From positions 91,525-155,524 of the forward strand of contig NZ_JASHKA010000015.1 in assembly GCF_030732845.1 (NCBI RefSeq): a stretch of 64,000 nucleotides of DNA, given 5' to 3'. The stretch's first letter is position 1. The number at the start of each line of letters is the position of its first letter. The translations under genes were made by a program, and so were the position numbers. Under the pieces are notes generated by a model, which worked only from the letters and a program-made list of their open reading frames with translations, searched no databases and was not told the origin of the DNA. This DNA comes from Roseibium sp. MMSF_3544 (GTDB taxonomy: Bacteria; Pseudomonadota; Alphaproteobacteria; Rhizobiales; Stappiaceae). This document shows positions 16,675 through 25,568 of this stretch, in pieces.

Positions 16675-17439
16675 GTGTGCTGCCGTTTTTTTTGTGTGGT
16701 CCTGTTCGGACTGGTGTTTGCGGCCGGGCTTGCACCTACCGGTAAAGCCGCCGCCAAATCGTTTCGCCTGAGTGCTCCGGACGAGCTTGTCGCATCCGGT
16801 TTTCTGAAGCATCTGCTGCCCAGATTTTCGCTCAAGACAGGTGTTCGGATCGAAATCGTCTCGGCTGACGCAGACGCCGAAGCCGGTTTCAGTGCGTCGC
16901 CCGGTGGGGCGCCCGCCTTTTCCGGCATTGGCAGCGACTGGTTTTTTTCGGTGTCAGATGCCGGCAACGAACATGTTGCGCGGTTCGAAGACTGGCTGAC
17001 CAGTGACGTCGGCAAGAACACGATCGCCTCGTTCAAACCTGAGGGTGCACAGCTCTTCACGGCGGCAGTCGCAAAGCCGAAGGAAGCTATATCCGATGCG
17101 ATTTCCGGTGACGTTGTTTCCGGCGAAAAACTGGCTGTTGTCCATTGTGGGCGGTGCCACATGGTCAACGAGGCGACGCGGCTGACGACGATCGGTTCGT
17201 CTCCGTCCTTCGCGGTGATGCGCAGCTTCACCGATTGGCGGGCGCGCTTCGAAGCTTTCTTTGCGCTCCGTCCGCATCCGTCCTTTACCCAGGTAGAGGG
17301 TGTAACGGAACCATTCGACATCAGCCATCCGTCACCGATTGCACCGGTCGAAATCACGCTCGACGAGCTGGATGCCATTCTGGCCTTCGTCTCCCGGATA
17401 CCACCTGCGGATCTCGGGGCTCCGATCCAGTACCAGTAA
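16675..17439 (+). CDS. exported cytochrome c with a truncated TupA-like N-terminal domain
   Basis: 254 residues. GTG 16675 with AAGGAGGA upstream gives an N-terminal signal peptide (FFCVVLFGLVFAAGLA). Residues ~30-130 resemble the two ends of the TupA-type binding fold with the middle missing: FLKHLLPRFSLKTGVRIEIV and DWLTSDVGKNTIASFKPEG correspond to LFEHILPIFRDKTGIEVRVV and DWLLSNEGQNAIADYKIDG of the TupA homologue at 29565-30401. Residues ~150-250 form a c-type cytochrome-like domain with CGRCH at 158-162. Periplasmic; probably an electron carrier or sensor for the formate dehydrogenase. It diverges from mrp and converges on the polyferredoxin gene. Confidence 0.8.
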   Translation: MCCRFFCVVLFGLVFAAGLAPTGKAAAKSFRLSAPDELVASGFLKHLLPRFSLKTGVRIEIVSADADAEAGFSASPGGAPAFSGIGSDWFFSVSDAGNEHVARFEDWLTSDVGKNTIASFKPEGAQLFTAAVAKPKEAISDAISGDVVSGEKLAVVHCGRCHMVNEATRLTTIGSSPSFAVMRSFTDWRARFEAFFALRPHPSFTQVEGVTEPFDISHPSPIAPVEITLDELDAILAFVSRIPPADLGAPIQYQ

Positions 17440-17455
17440 TCGTTGTTGCGTCTAT

Positions 17456-19423
17456 TCAATGGTCGCGCCGCTTGCTGATATAGTCGTCGGTCGTACGCAC
17501 ACGCGGCCGTTCCCCCATCGCGAAGGGATTGTTCTCGGAGTGGTAGACCGCATTGACCCGGCAGTCGTCGCACATCTGAATGAGCTTTGCCGCCTTGTTG
17601 TCCTGAAACATGCCGTGCTTTCCGGCGAGTTTTTCGGTCATTTTTTCGACCATTGAGCGAACGCCGAACGGCTTGCCGCACTCAACGCATTGAAAAGGCT
17701 CTTCTTCCTTGAGGACGATTGGCGTCAGGGCTTCATCTGAAAGGTTGAGCCGCGGATCCAGTGTCAATGCACTTTCCGGGCAGATCGTTGTGCAGATCCC
17801 GCATTGAAGGCAGGCATCTTCCTGAAACCGCAATTGCGGCATGTCGGGGTTTTCTTTCAACGCGCCGGAAGGACAGAGGGACACACAGGAAAGGCACAGC
17901 GTGCAGCTGTTCAGATCAAGAGTAACTGCACCGTAGGGGGCTCCCGCCGGAAGTGACACGGGTTCATCGGCATCGTTGAGCGTCTTTGCCGCCAATCGTG
18001 TGATCTGCCTGCGAGAGCCGATCGGCAGGATCGGTTGACGGTCAAACGCCCCTCCGTGGTCTTCGGCAAGACCCGCTTCAAGCTGGTCCGGGTCCATCGG
18101 TTCGAGAAGCTGCACAAGGTCTTTTCCGGCAATGGCGTTCGCCAATTCCACCTGGAAGGCGAGCCCGTCCTTTTCCGTACCAGGCGACAGCAGCAGCGCT
18201 ACGGATTTGAAACCGGCGGCAAGGGCGCCGAGCATCTCCGCATGTCCGAAACCTGCAAGCGCCTGAGACTCGAGCGGAACAACATTGCTCGGGAGGCCTT
18301 TGCCGTAGCGCGCGCTCAGGCGGATCAAGTCGAGACCATAGCCGGTATCATGTACCAGCAGGCGCGGCTCGTCGGAACTCAGCTTTCGCCAGGTGGAGGC
18401 GAGCGTGTGGATGCGCTTGAACACATGATCGACGGGTGGAGCATCGTAGGAAATGGCGCCGGACGGGCACACGGCCGAGCAGCTGCCGCATCCCGCGCAG
18501 GTCATCGCGTCAACTAAGACATGATCGCCATTTGGCGTGATGGCACCCGTCGGGCACAGATCAAGGCAGCGCGTGCAGCCGCTTTTTTGCGCGCGAGAGT
18601 GCGCGCACAGCTGCTCGTTCAGTTTCACATAAATCGGCTTTTCAAAAGTCCCGGTCAGTTGCGAAGCTTCCAGCAGGACCTTTGTGCGGGCTTCCGAGTT
18701 TCCAGGATCGGCGCGAAGATAGCCTTCACGCTTTTCCGGTGCCGGAAAAAGCGGTTGCACACCGCGTCTCAGGTCGAGAACGATGTCGCATTCCGTGCGA
18801 CCGCCACTGCGCGGTTCTGTCCAGTTGAAGGCGCCACGGCCTCCAGGAATACGTTCCTGAAGCGAATCGAATGCGAGTTTGAATTGTCCGAGTGCACCCG
18901 AAGCGGACTTGATCGCTCCCCTGACAATGTCAAACCGCCGGTCATCTGCTATTGGCAATTCCGCGTTGGCAGAAAGCAGAACGGTCACGCTGAGCGTTTC
19001 GCAAAGAAGGGCCGCGGCCGAGAGCGCATCGTCTGGTTCGCCCAAGATGATGCAGGTCCCGCCTGATTCGACATCGACCACCTTTTCACCCGGTGTGGGC
19101 AAAATGGCGTCTGCCACAAGGGCAGCCATTTTTGGAGTCAGTGTCCCGGTGTCGTCCGTCCAGCCCGCACGGTCACGCAGGTCGACGAACAGCGGGGCCT
19201 CAACTTCCAGGTCTGCAGCGATCTCCTCGAAGAAACTCTGCTCCTGGCCACAAGCAATCATCACGTTGCCGGCACCAATGGCGTCCTCCGCCACCGCTGC
19301 TTCCGCACGGCAGAGTTCGGTATGAATTTTTGAGCAGGAAATTCCGGTTGCTTGTCCGATCTGTTCCGCGTCGATCACCTGGCTTTTCCGGCAATCACAC
19401 AGCAGAAGCTTGCTGTCTGTCAT
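17456..19423 (-). CDS. polyferredoxin-like 4Fe-4S protein of the formate dehydrogenase cluster
   Basis: 655 residues, cytoplasmic. Two ferredoxin-type pairs are visible: CTRCLDLCPTGAI with CAGCGSCSAVCPSGAI mid-protein, and CTLCLSCVSLCPSGAL with CLQCGICTTICPESAL near the C-terminus, so at least four [4Fe-4S] clusters. A further CVECGKPF...MCDDC set may bind zinc or iron. The N-terminal part begins LLLCDCRKS. The start at ATG 19423 (AGAGGACG upstream) is chosen over 19498. It is divergent from DUF3305 and is a typical companion of respiratory formate dehydrogenase loci. It likely serves electron transfer or maturation; the exact role is unknown. Confidence 0.85.
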   Translation of the reverse strand: MTDSKLLLCDCRKSQVIDAEQIGQATGISCSKIHTELCRAEAAVAEDAIGAGNVMIACGQEQSFFEEIAADLEVEAPLFVDLRDRAGWTDDTGTLTPKMAALVADAILPTPGEKVVDVESGGTCIILGEPDDALSAAALLCETLSVTVLLSANAELPIADDRRFDIVRGAIKSASGALGQFKLAFDSLQERIPGGRGAFNWTEPRSGGRTECDIVLDLRRGVQPLFPAPEKREGYLRADPGNSEARTKVLLEASQLTGTFEKPIYVKLNEQLCAHSRAQKSGCTRCLDLCPTGAITPNGDHVLVDAMTCAGCGSCSAVCPSGAISYDAPPVDHVFKRIHTLASTWRKLSSDEPRLLVHDTGYGLDLIRLSARYGKGLPSNVVPLESQALAGFGHAEMLGALAAGFKSVALLLSPGTEKDGLAFQVELANAIAGKDLVQLLEPMDPDQLEAGLAEDHGGAFDRQPILPIGSRRQITRLAAKTLNDADEPVSLPAGAPYGAVTLDLNSCTLCLSCVSLCPSGALKENPDMPQLRFQEDACLQCGICTTICPESALTLDPRLNLSDEALTPIVLKEEEPFQCVECGKPFGVRSMVEKMTEKLAGKHGMFQDNKAAKLIQMCDDCRVNAVYHSENNPFAMGERPRVRTTDDYISKRRDH

Positions 19424-19626
19424 TTTTATTGGCGTCCTCTCCCCGGGCCGCCGAATCCGGTCTCTCCCTGCCGGATGGTGAGCATGCCCAAACCCCATAA
19501 CAAGGGCGGATATTGCATCAGGTCAAGTTCGACTTCCGCGGGGCTTGAAATTTATCTGACTTGCTACAGCATGTATGTAAAACCGCAAAAGCGGAAATTT
19601 ATCCACGTGTGGGAGGATGATCCGCC

Positions 19627-20196
19627 GTGACAGAGGAAAGAATGCGGGCGATGCCTGTCGGCGTCGTGGTGCGAAGACTGCCCGGCGTGACCAGGTGGCA
19701 GAAGTGGAGCTGGCGGCCAGTGTCGCTGCTTCCAGGTGCCAAGCAGGCAGACTGGAATGTGCTGCGTGAAGAAGGCGACGCTGTCGAGTATCACGCGGCG
19801 ACCTTGAACCTGGAACTTCACCGGGCTGACACGGAGGCCTATCTGACAGCTTTGTCGGACAAGGTACCTTCGCTCTATGTGATCATGCGTCCCGCTGAAG
19901 AAACCGAACGCGACGTCCCCATGGACGTGATGCTTCTGACGGCGTCCGCCTATGAAGGCCAGGACTATGCCGATACCAGCGATGTCATGGTCGAAAAGGT
20001 TCCAATGCCCCCCGGCCTGATTGCCTGGATCCGGGAATTTGTCGAATTGCACCACGAGGACGAAATCTTCATCAAGCGCAAACGCGACAAGAAGCGAATC
20101 GACCTAAAGGAAGACGGCATCGGCGATGCCCGCATCCGTCAGATCAGCGATGTTTACCGCGCCCCCGGCCGTAAACCCAAGGATACCTTGCAATGA
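19627..20196 (+). CDS. DUF3305-family protein
   Basis: 189 residues, soluble, starts at GTG 19627 with GGGAGGATG upstream (ATG 19642 after GAGGAAAG is an alternative). Characteristic run MPVGVVVRRLPGVTRWQKW. The family is found almost only next to DUF3306 and formate dehydrogenase genes in alphaproteobacteria. No biochemical function known to me. Its stop overlaps the next start (ATGA), so the two are translationally coupled. Confidence 0.85.
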   Translation: MTEERMRAMPVGVVVRRLPGVTRWQKWSWRPVSLLPGAKQADWNVLREEGDAVEYHAATLNLELHRADTEAYLTALSDKVPSLYVIMRPAEETERDVPMDVMLLTASAYEGQDYADTSDVMVEKVPMPPGLIAWIREFVELHHEDEIFIKRKRDKKRIDLKEDGIGDARIRQISDVYRAPGRKPKDTLQ

Positions 20197-20873
20197 GTGA
20201 TCCTGACGAAACGGGCGGAGATTTCTGGTCAAGGCGCAAGGCGGCTGTGCGCAAGGCGGAAGAAGCCGAACGCGCGGAAAAAGATGCCCTGGAGCACGCC
20301 GAGATGCGGGCGGAGCTGGAACAGAAGTCTGACGAGGAGATTCTCGAAGAACTGGGGCTTCCCGACCCGGATACGCTTTCCCAGGAAGACGATTTTTCGA
20401 AATTTCTGTCCGCCGCCGTGCCTGAAAGGCTGCGAAGGCGCGCACTTCGAAGGCTGTGGGGCATAAACCCGGTCCTGGCGAATCTGGATGGCCTGGTCGA
20501 CTACGCGGACGACTTCACGGATGCGGCGACCGTCGTTGAAAATCTTCAGACCGTCTATCAGATCGGCAAAGGAATGCTTGAGCAGTTTGCCGACGGGGAA
20601 GACCCGGCACCGGACGGCGCCGAAACGGTGCTTGATGCCGCCGGTGGCACACAGGCCGAAAAGACGAACATGTCGGTCTCGGAAGATGATTTTGCGTCGC
20701 ACAATGCAAAAGTTGAAAATAAATCAGCACCTGTGCAATTGACGCAAGATGACGATGTCGTGCAACCTGACAAAAAGCACGAAGCCCCATCAAATCAAGA
20801 AGAAACAGATTCGGTTGAAGTAGAATACGACACTCAGGTCACCAGGAGACGGCTTCGATTCGACTACTCATAG
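20193..20873 (+). CDS. DUF3306-family protein
   Basis: 226 residues. A charged N-terminal half (FWSRRKAAVRKAEEAERAEK) is followed by the family core LPDPDTLSQEDDFSKFLS...RRRALRRLWGINPVLANLDG. The C-terminal third is low-complexity and acidic and ends in RRLRFDYS. Translationally coupled to DUF3305. It probably works with the formate dehydrogenase maturation set; nothing in the sequence shows a catalytic site. Confidence 0.85.
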   Translation: MSDPDETGGDFWSRRKAAVRKAEEAERAEKDALEHAEMRAELEQKSDEEILEELGLPDPDTLSQEDDFSKFLSAAVPERLRRRALRRLWGINPVLANLDGLVDYADDFTDAATVVENLQTVYQIGKGMLEQFADGEDPAPDGAETVLDAAGGTQAEKTNMSVSEDDFASHNAKVENKSAPVQLTQDDDVVQPDKKHEAPSNQEETDSVEVEYDTQVTRRRLRFDYS

Positions 20874-20945
20874 TACGAAAGTCTAATATGTGGGGCGCAG
20901 TAAAACAGTGAAACTGATTCCGCGCTTGAGGGAGGAATACCGCGG

Positions 20946-21554
20946 ATGTCCGCAGCGGTTACGGAATATGTAATCGACCCGGAGGATCGGGCTCGATCAG
21001 AACTGTATGATTTTCTCGGACTGCTCTTGGTAAAGCCGGTTGACGCAACCGTGCTTCAGCAAGTTGCTGGGCTTGATGGTGACGACACCACGCTCGGCCG
21101 CGCGCTCACTGTGCTTTCAAAAGTTGCGGGCGTGACAACACCGGAAACTGCCGAACGCGAGTACAACGCGCTTTTCATTGGTCTCGGACGCGGTGAGCTT
21201 CTTCCCTACGCAAGCCACTACCTCACCGGATTTCTCAACGAAAAACCGCTCGCCAATCTGCGCGCTGACATGGCGAAGCGCGGCATTGGCCGTGCAGACG
21301 GCAAACGCGAGCCGGAAGACCATATCGCGTCTCTTATGGAGATGATGGCCGGAATGATTGTCGGCCGCTTCGGTACGGTGACGTCGGTTGCCGAACAGAA
21401 GCAGTTTTTCCAGACGCATATCGAGCCTTGGGCCATTCACTTTTTCTCAGATCTCGAAGCATCGAGCAGTTCCGTCTTCTACGGAGCCGTCGGCGCTTTG
21501 GGGCGGCAGTATATGGAGATCGAAGCAGAAGCCTTCAACATGCTGCCCAATTGA
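20946..21554 (+). CDS. TorD/DmsD-family molybdoenzyme chaperone
   Basis: 202 residues, all-helical TorD-like protein with a GAGGAATACCGCGG ribosome site before ATG 20946. The family motif region appears as YNALFIGLGRGELLPYASHYLTGFLNEKPL. These cytoplasmic chaperones bind the Tat signal and apo-enzyme of molybdo/tungsto-enzymes until the cofactor is inserted. The client here is the Tat-targeted FdhA encoded 367 bp downstream. Confidence 0.9.
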   Translation: MSAAVTEYVIDPEDRARSELYDFLGLLLVKPVDATVLQQVAGLDGDDTTLGRALTVLSKVAGVTTPETAEREYNALFIGLGRGELLPYASHYLTGFLNEKPLANLRADMAKRGIGRADGKREPEDHIASLMEMMAGMIVGRFGTVTSVAEQKQFFQTHIEPWAIHFFSDLEASSSSVFYGAVGALGRQYMEIEAEAFNMLPN

Positions 21555-21612
21555 CTTCACGTTGGCAATTTAGGCGGCCTGTTGCCGCCGCAAGGAGAGG
21601 AGGATTGCAACG

Positions 21613-21813
21613 ATGAAAAAGCCCGATCAAGCGGGGCCCGAGGGAGGGGCTGGCCGCCGGGATTTCCTTAAACTGGCTGCCCTGTCGGCACCTGTGGCTG
21701 TGGCTGCGACCACGGTCGCCGGAACCGCCGAAGCTGCGGAAGTTGATCCCACGTCCGAAAAAATGCAGGACACGGCGCACACCCGCGCTTATTTCGACAG
21801 CGCCCGGTTCTAA
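21613..21813 (+). CDS. formate dehydrogenase region Tat-target small protein
   Basis: 66 residues: twin-arginine signal GRRDFLKLAALSAPVAVAAT then a short tail ending YFDSARF. This is the small 'formate dehydrogenase region TAT target' protein seen between torD-like and fdhA genes. AGGAGAGGAGG upstream gives a strong ribosome site. The mature part is only about 30 residues; a structural or signal-decoy role is conceivable but unproven. Confidence 0.85.
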   Translation: MKKPDQAGPEGGAGRRDFLKLAALSAPVAVAATTVAGTAEAAEVDPTSEKMQDTAHTRAYFDSARF

Positions 21814-21920
21814 CCGGACCCTGTTCTTTTACCCGGCCGATGGTTGCGTGACGCCCGATGGCCGGTTCGCTGAAATCCAACCCAGCCGTATCGAATGAGA
21901 TACAAGCAAGGTAGGGCAAA

Positions 21921-24812
21921 ATGCTTAGGAAAAAGACCAATGGGGTTGCGCGACGCCCCCAGGGTGCAAGTATCCTTAGAGACGCTGCACATAAATCGGT
22001 AGACCGCCGGACATTCCTGAAGGGATCCGGAGTTGCCGCAGGCGGTTTGGCCGCCATTGCCGCCACAGGCGGAACAGTTCAAAAAGCTCAGGCCCAGTCG
22101 TCCGACGAAGCCGTAAACCTGGTAAAATCCGTCTGCACGCACTGTTCAGTCGGCTGTACCGTGATCGCCGAAGTCAAGAATGGCGTATGGACCGGCCAGG
22201 AGCCGGGATGGGACAGCCCCTTCAACCTCGGTGCGCACTGCGCCAAGGGTGCGGCCGTGCGCGAGCACGCACATGGTGAGCGCCGTCTGAAATACCCGAT
22301 GAAAAAGGTCGGCGGCGAGTGGACGCGGATCAGCTGGGACGAGGCGATCAATGAGATCGGCGACCAGATGATGTCGATCCGCGAGGAAAGTGGACCGGAC
22401 AGTGTCTACTGGCTCGGGTCTGCCAAGCACAACAACGAACAGGCTTACCTGTTCCGCAAATTCGCGGCCTATTGGGGGACGAACAACGTCGACCACCAGG
22501 CGCGTATCTGTCACTCAACGACGGTTGCCGGCGTGGCGAACACATGGGGCTACGGCGCCATGACCAACAGCTACAACGACATCCACAATTCCAAGGCGAT
22601 TTTCATTATCGGCGGCAACCCGGCTGAAGCTCACCCGGTTTCCCTGCTGCACCTACTGCGCGCCAAGGAACAGAACAACGCTCCGGTCATCGTCTGCGAT
22701 CCGCGCTTCACACGCACGGCTGCACATGCGGACGAATATGTGCGCTTCCGTCCCGGAACGGACGTTGCCCTGATCTGGGGTATCCTGTGGCACATCTTCG
22801 ACAACGGCTGGGAAGACAAAGAGTTCATCCGCACCCGCGTTTGGGGTATGGACCAGATCCGTGAAGAAGTCGCCAAGTGGACACCGGACGAAGTTGAGCG
22901 GGTGACCGGTACGCCGGAAAGCCAGCTGAAGCGCGTCGCGCGGACGCTTGCCAACAACCGTCCAGGCACCGTGATCTGGTGCATGGGTGGAACCCAGCAC
23001 ACTAACGGTAACAACAACACCCGTGCGTACTGCGTGCTTCAGCTTGCTCTGGGCAACATGGGCACCACGGGTGGCGGAACCAACATTTTCCGCGGCCATG
23101 ACAACGTTCAGGGCGCAACGGATCTTGGCGTTCTCAGCCACACGCTTCCGGGTTACTACGGCCTGAGTGCTGGTGCCTGGGGTCACTGGGCCCGCGTATG
23201 GGATGAGGATCCCGACTGGCTGAAAGCCCAGTTCGCGACCGTCAAAGGGTCCGACGGCAAGGACAAGAACCTTCAGAACCTGACCGGTATTCCCGTCAGC
23301 CGCTGGATCGATGGTGTGCTGGAAGATCCGGCAAACACCGACCAGCCGAATGCGGTCCGGGCAATGGTTCTTTGGGGCCACGCTCCGAACTCGCAGACCC
23401 GTATGACGGAAATGAAAACGGCGATGGAAAAGCTGGATATGCTGGTCGTGATCGACCCGTATCCGACTGTCTCCGCTGTCCTTCATGACCGCACAGACGG
23501 TGTCTATCTGCTGCCGGCCTGTACACAGTTCGAAACCCGCGGTTCCGTAACCGCTTCGAACCGGTCGTTGCAATGGCGTGACAAGGTTGTCGATCCTCTG
23601 TTCGAAAGCTTGCCGGATGAAGTCATCATGGCCAAGCTCGCGAACAAGTTCGGTTGGGGCGACAGGCTCTTCCGCAACATTGAGATGGACGATCCGGAAA
23701 CACCGAACGTCGAAAGCATCACCCGCGAGTTCAACAGCGGCTTGTGGACGATCGGCTACACCGGGCAGTCGCCGGAGCGGATCAAATCGCACATGGCAAA
23801 CCAGCACACGTTCGACCGGACGACGCTTCAGGCGATCGGTGGTCCGAACGACGGCGAATACTACGGCATGCCGTGGCCGTGCTGGGGCACTGCGGATATG
23901 AAGCATCCCGGAACGCCGAACCTTTATGACATGTCCAAGCCTGTCGCCGAAGGCGGCCTGTGCTTCCGGGCACGTTTCGGCGTCGAGCGTGATGGTGACA
24001 ACCTTCTCGCGGATGGCGTGTCCAACCCGGGCGCGGAAATCCAGGACGGTTATCCTGAGTTCACCATGCAGATGCTGATGGATCTCGGCTGGGACGGCGA
24101 TCTGACCGACGAGGAACGCGCTTCCATCGAGGCAGTTGCCGGACCGAAGACCAACTGGAAAACCGACCTGTCCGGCGGTATCCAGCGGGTTGCGATCAAG
24201 CATGGATGTGCTCCATTCGGCAACGCCAAGGCGCGTGCAGTCGTCTGGACCTTCCCGGATCCGGTTCCGCTGCACCGTGAACCGCTCTACACCAACCGCA
24301 GGGATCTGGTGGCAGACTATCCGACCTACGAGGATCGGAAGTTCTACCGCCTGCCGACGCTCTATGCGTCCATCCAGAAGCAGGACTTCTCGAAGGATTA
24401 TCCAATCATCCTGACGTCCGGGCGCCTGGTGGAATATGAGGGCGGCGGTGACGAGACCCGTTCCAACCCGTGGCTCGCAGAGCTGCAGCAGGACATGTTC
24501 GTCGAGATCAATCCGAGAGATGCAAACAATCTCGGTATTCGCGACGGTTCGCAGGTCTGGGTTGAAGGTCCGGAGGGCGGCAAGGTCAAGGTCATGGCAA
24601 TGGTGACACAAAGGGTCGGTGAGGGCGTTGCCTTCATGCCGTTCCACTTTGGCGGCCATTACCAGGGCGAAGACCTCAGGTCCAAGTATCCGAAAGGCGC
24701 CGATCCGTATGTCCTTGGCGAGAGCTGTAACACTGCTCAGACCTACGGCTACGACTCGGTGACACAGATGCAGGAGACCAAAGCGACTCTCTGCAAGATC
24801 TCGGCCGCGTAA
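21921..24812 (+). CDS. fdhA: formate dehydrogenase catalytic (alpha) subunit, Mo/W-bis-MGD
   Basis: 963 residues. Oxidises formate to CO2 in the periplasm. A Tat signal RRTFLKGSG is at residues 29-37; one [4Fe-4S] cluster is bound by C72, C75, C79 and C107. The active-site pair is C197-H198 in RICHSTT, so this is the cysteine form and not selenocysteine; no in-frame TGA is present. The C-terminal molybdopterin-dinucleotide-binding domain (ILTSGRLVEYEGGGDETRSN onward) is complete. It heads the structural trio with fdhB 12 bp downstream. Whether the metal is Mo or W cannot be read directly; a TupABC-like transporter in the same island points to W. Confidence 0.96.
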   Translation: MLRKKTNGVARRPQGASILRDAAHKSVDRRTFLKGSGVAAGGLAAIAATGGTVQKAQAQSSDEAVNLVKSVCTHCSVGCTVIAEVKNGVWTGQEPGWDSPFNLGAHCAKGAAVREHAHGERRLKYPMKKVGGEWTRISWDEAINEIGDQMMSIREESGPDSVYWLGSAKHNNEQAYLFRKFAAYWGTNNVDHQARICHSTTVAGVANTWGYGAMTNSYNDIHNSKAIFIIGGNPAEAHPVSLLHLLRAKEQNNAPVIVCDPRFTRTAAHADEYVRFRPGTDVALIWGILWHIFDNGWEDKEFIRTRVWGMDQIREEVAKWTPDEVERVTGTPESQLKRVARTLANNRPGTVIWCMGGTQHTNGNNNTRAYCVLQLALGNMGTTGGGTNIFRGHDNVQGATDLGVLSHTLPGYYGLSAGAWGHWARVWDEDPDWLKAQFATVKGSDGKDKNLQNLTGIPVSRWIDGVLEDPANTDQPNAVRAMVLWGHAPNSQTRMTEMKTAMEKLDMLVVIDPYPTVSAVLHDRTDGVYLLPACTQFETRGSVTASNRSLQWRDKVVDPLFESLPDEVIMAKLANKFGWGDRLFRNIEMDDPETPNVESITREFNSGLWTIGYTGQSPERIKSHMANQHTFDRTTLQAIGGPNDGEYYGMPWPCWGTADMKHPGTPNLYDMSKPVAEGGLCFRARFGVERDGDNLLADGVSNPGAEIQDGYPEFTMQMLMDLGWDGDLTDEERASIEAVAGPKTNWKTDLSGGIQRVAIKHGCAPFGNAKARAVVWTFPDPVPLHREPLYTNRRDLVADYPTYEDRKFYRLPTLYASIQKQDFSKDYPIILTSGRLVEYEGGGDETRSNPWLAELQQDMFVEINPRDANNLGIRDGSQVWVEGPEGGKVKVMAMVTQRVGEGVAFMPFHFGGHYQGEDLRSKYPKGADPYVLGESCNTAQTYGYDSVTQMQETKATLCKISAA

Positions 24813-24824
24813 GGAGGAGACGCA

Positions 24825-25421
24825 ATGGCTGCTAGAGCAAAATTCCTTTGTGACGCCGAGCGATGCATCGAATGCAATGCCTGCGTCACGGCTTGCAAAA
24901 ACGAAAACGAAGTGCCTTGGGGGATCAACCGCCGCCGCGTCGTGACCATCAATGATGGCAGTCCGGGCGAACGGTCGATCTCCGTGGCCTGCATGCACTG
25001 TTCGGACGCACCCTGCATGGCGGTGTGCCCGGTCGATTGTTTCTACCAAAACGAAGAAGGTGTGGTTCTTCACTCGAAGGACCTTTGCATTGGCTGCGGC
25101 TACTGCTTCTACGCCTGTCCGTTTGGCGCGCCCCAGTTCCCGCAGGCCGGGAACTTCGGATCACGCGGCAAGATGGACAAGTGCACCTTCTGTGCCGGTG
25201 GACCCGAAGAGAACAACTCAACCATTGAGTTTTCCAAGTATGGCGCGAACCGTATCGCACAGGGCAAACTGCCCTTGTGTGCTGAAATGTGCTCCACCAA
25301 AGCTCTGCTGGCAGGCGACGGCGACGTCGTTTCCGCCATCTACCGCGAGCGCGTGGTTGCCCGGGGCTTCGGTTCCGGCGCATGGGGCTGGGGTTCCGCC
25401 TACGGCCAAAGGGGCGGGTAG
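24825..25421 (+). CDS. fdhB: formate dehydrogenase iron-sulfur (beta) subunit
   Basis: 198 residues with four Cys clusters: CDAERCIECNACVTAC, CMHCSDAPCMAVCP, CIGCGYCFYACP and CTFC...C, typical of the ferredoxin-like beta subunit that wires FdhA to the membrane cytochrome b. It lacks the C-terminal anchoring helix of E. coli FdnH, so contact with the gamma subunit must be by other surfaces. It ends in a Gly-rich tail (GSGAWGWGSAYGQRGG). AAGGAGGAG precedes the ATG. Confidence 0.95.
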   Translation: MAARAKFLCDAERCIECNACVTACKNENEVPWGINRRRVVTINDGSPGERSISVACMHCSDAPCMAVCPVDCFYQNEEGVVLHSKDLCIGCGYCFYACPFGAPQFPQAGNFGSRGKMDKCTFCAGGPEENNSTIEFSKYGANRIAQGKLPLCAEMCSTKALLAGDGDVVSAIYRERVVARGFGSGAWGWGSAYGQRGG

Positions 25422-25422
25422 A

Positions 25423-25475
25423 CCGGGAGACAAGCCTGGCGGCGTTGGAGGGGTTCCGCCGCCAGGTCCTCCCGG
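25423..25475 (+). other. intra-operon hairpin between fdhB and fdhC
   Basis: Two nested stems: a 10-bp CCTGGCGGCG/CGCCGCCAGG (25435-25444 with 25457-25466) inside CCGGGA/TCCCGG (25423-25428 with 25470-25475). It starts just after the fdhB stop and has no T-tract, so it is probably an mRNA-stabilising or processing element that sets fdhAB above fdhC. Confidence 0.6.
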
Positions 25476-25568
25476 CAGCATGCTCAAAAACTTCGTGCGG
25501 GGCGGCAAAAGTGCCGCCCTGTTCGCCTTCGCACACATGCAATGACGAACAAGTATGAGGAACCGGCA

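Noticed and set aside
22449..22520. Selenocysteine at the FdhA active site
   Set aside because: The codon is a Cys codon followed by His-Ser-Thr-Thr; there is no in-frame TGA.
25435..25466. Terminator between fdhB and fdhC
   Set aside because: Strong stem but no T-tract and the next gene is part of the same complex; recorded as an mRNA-processing hairpin instead.
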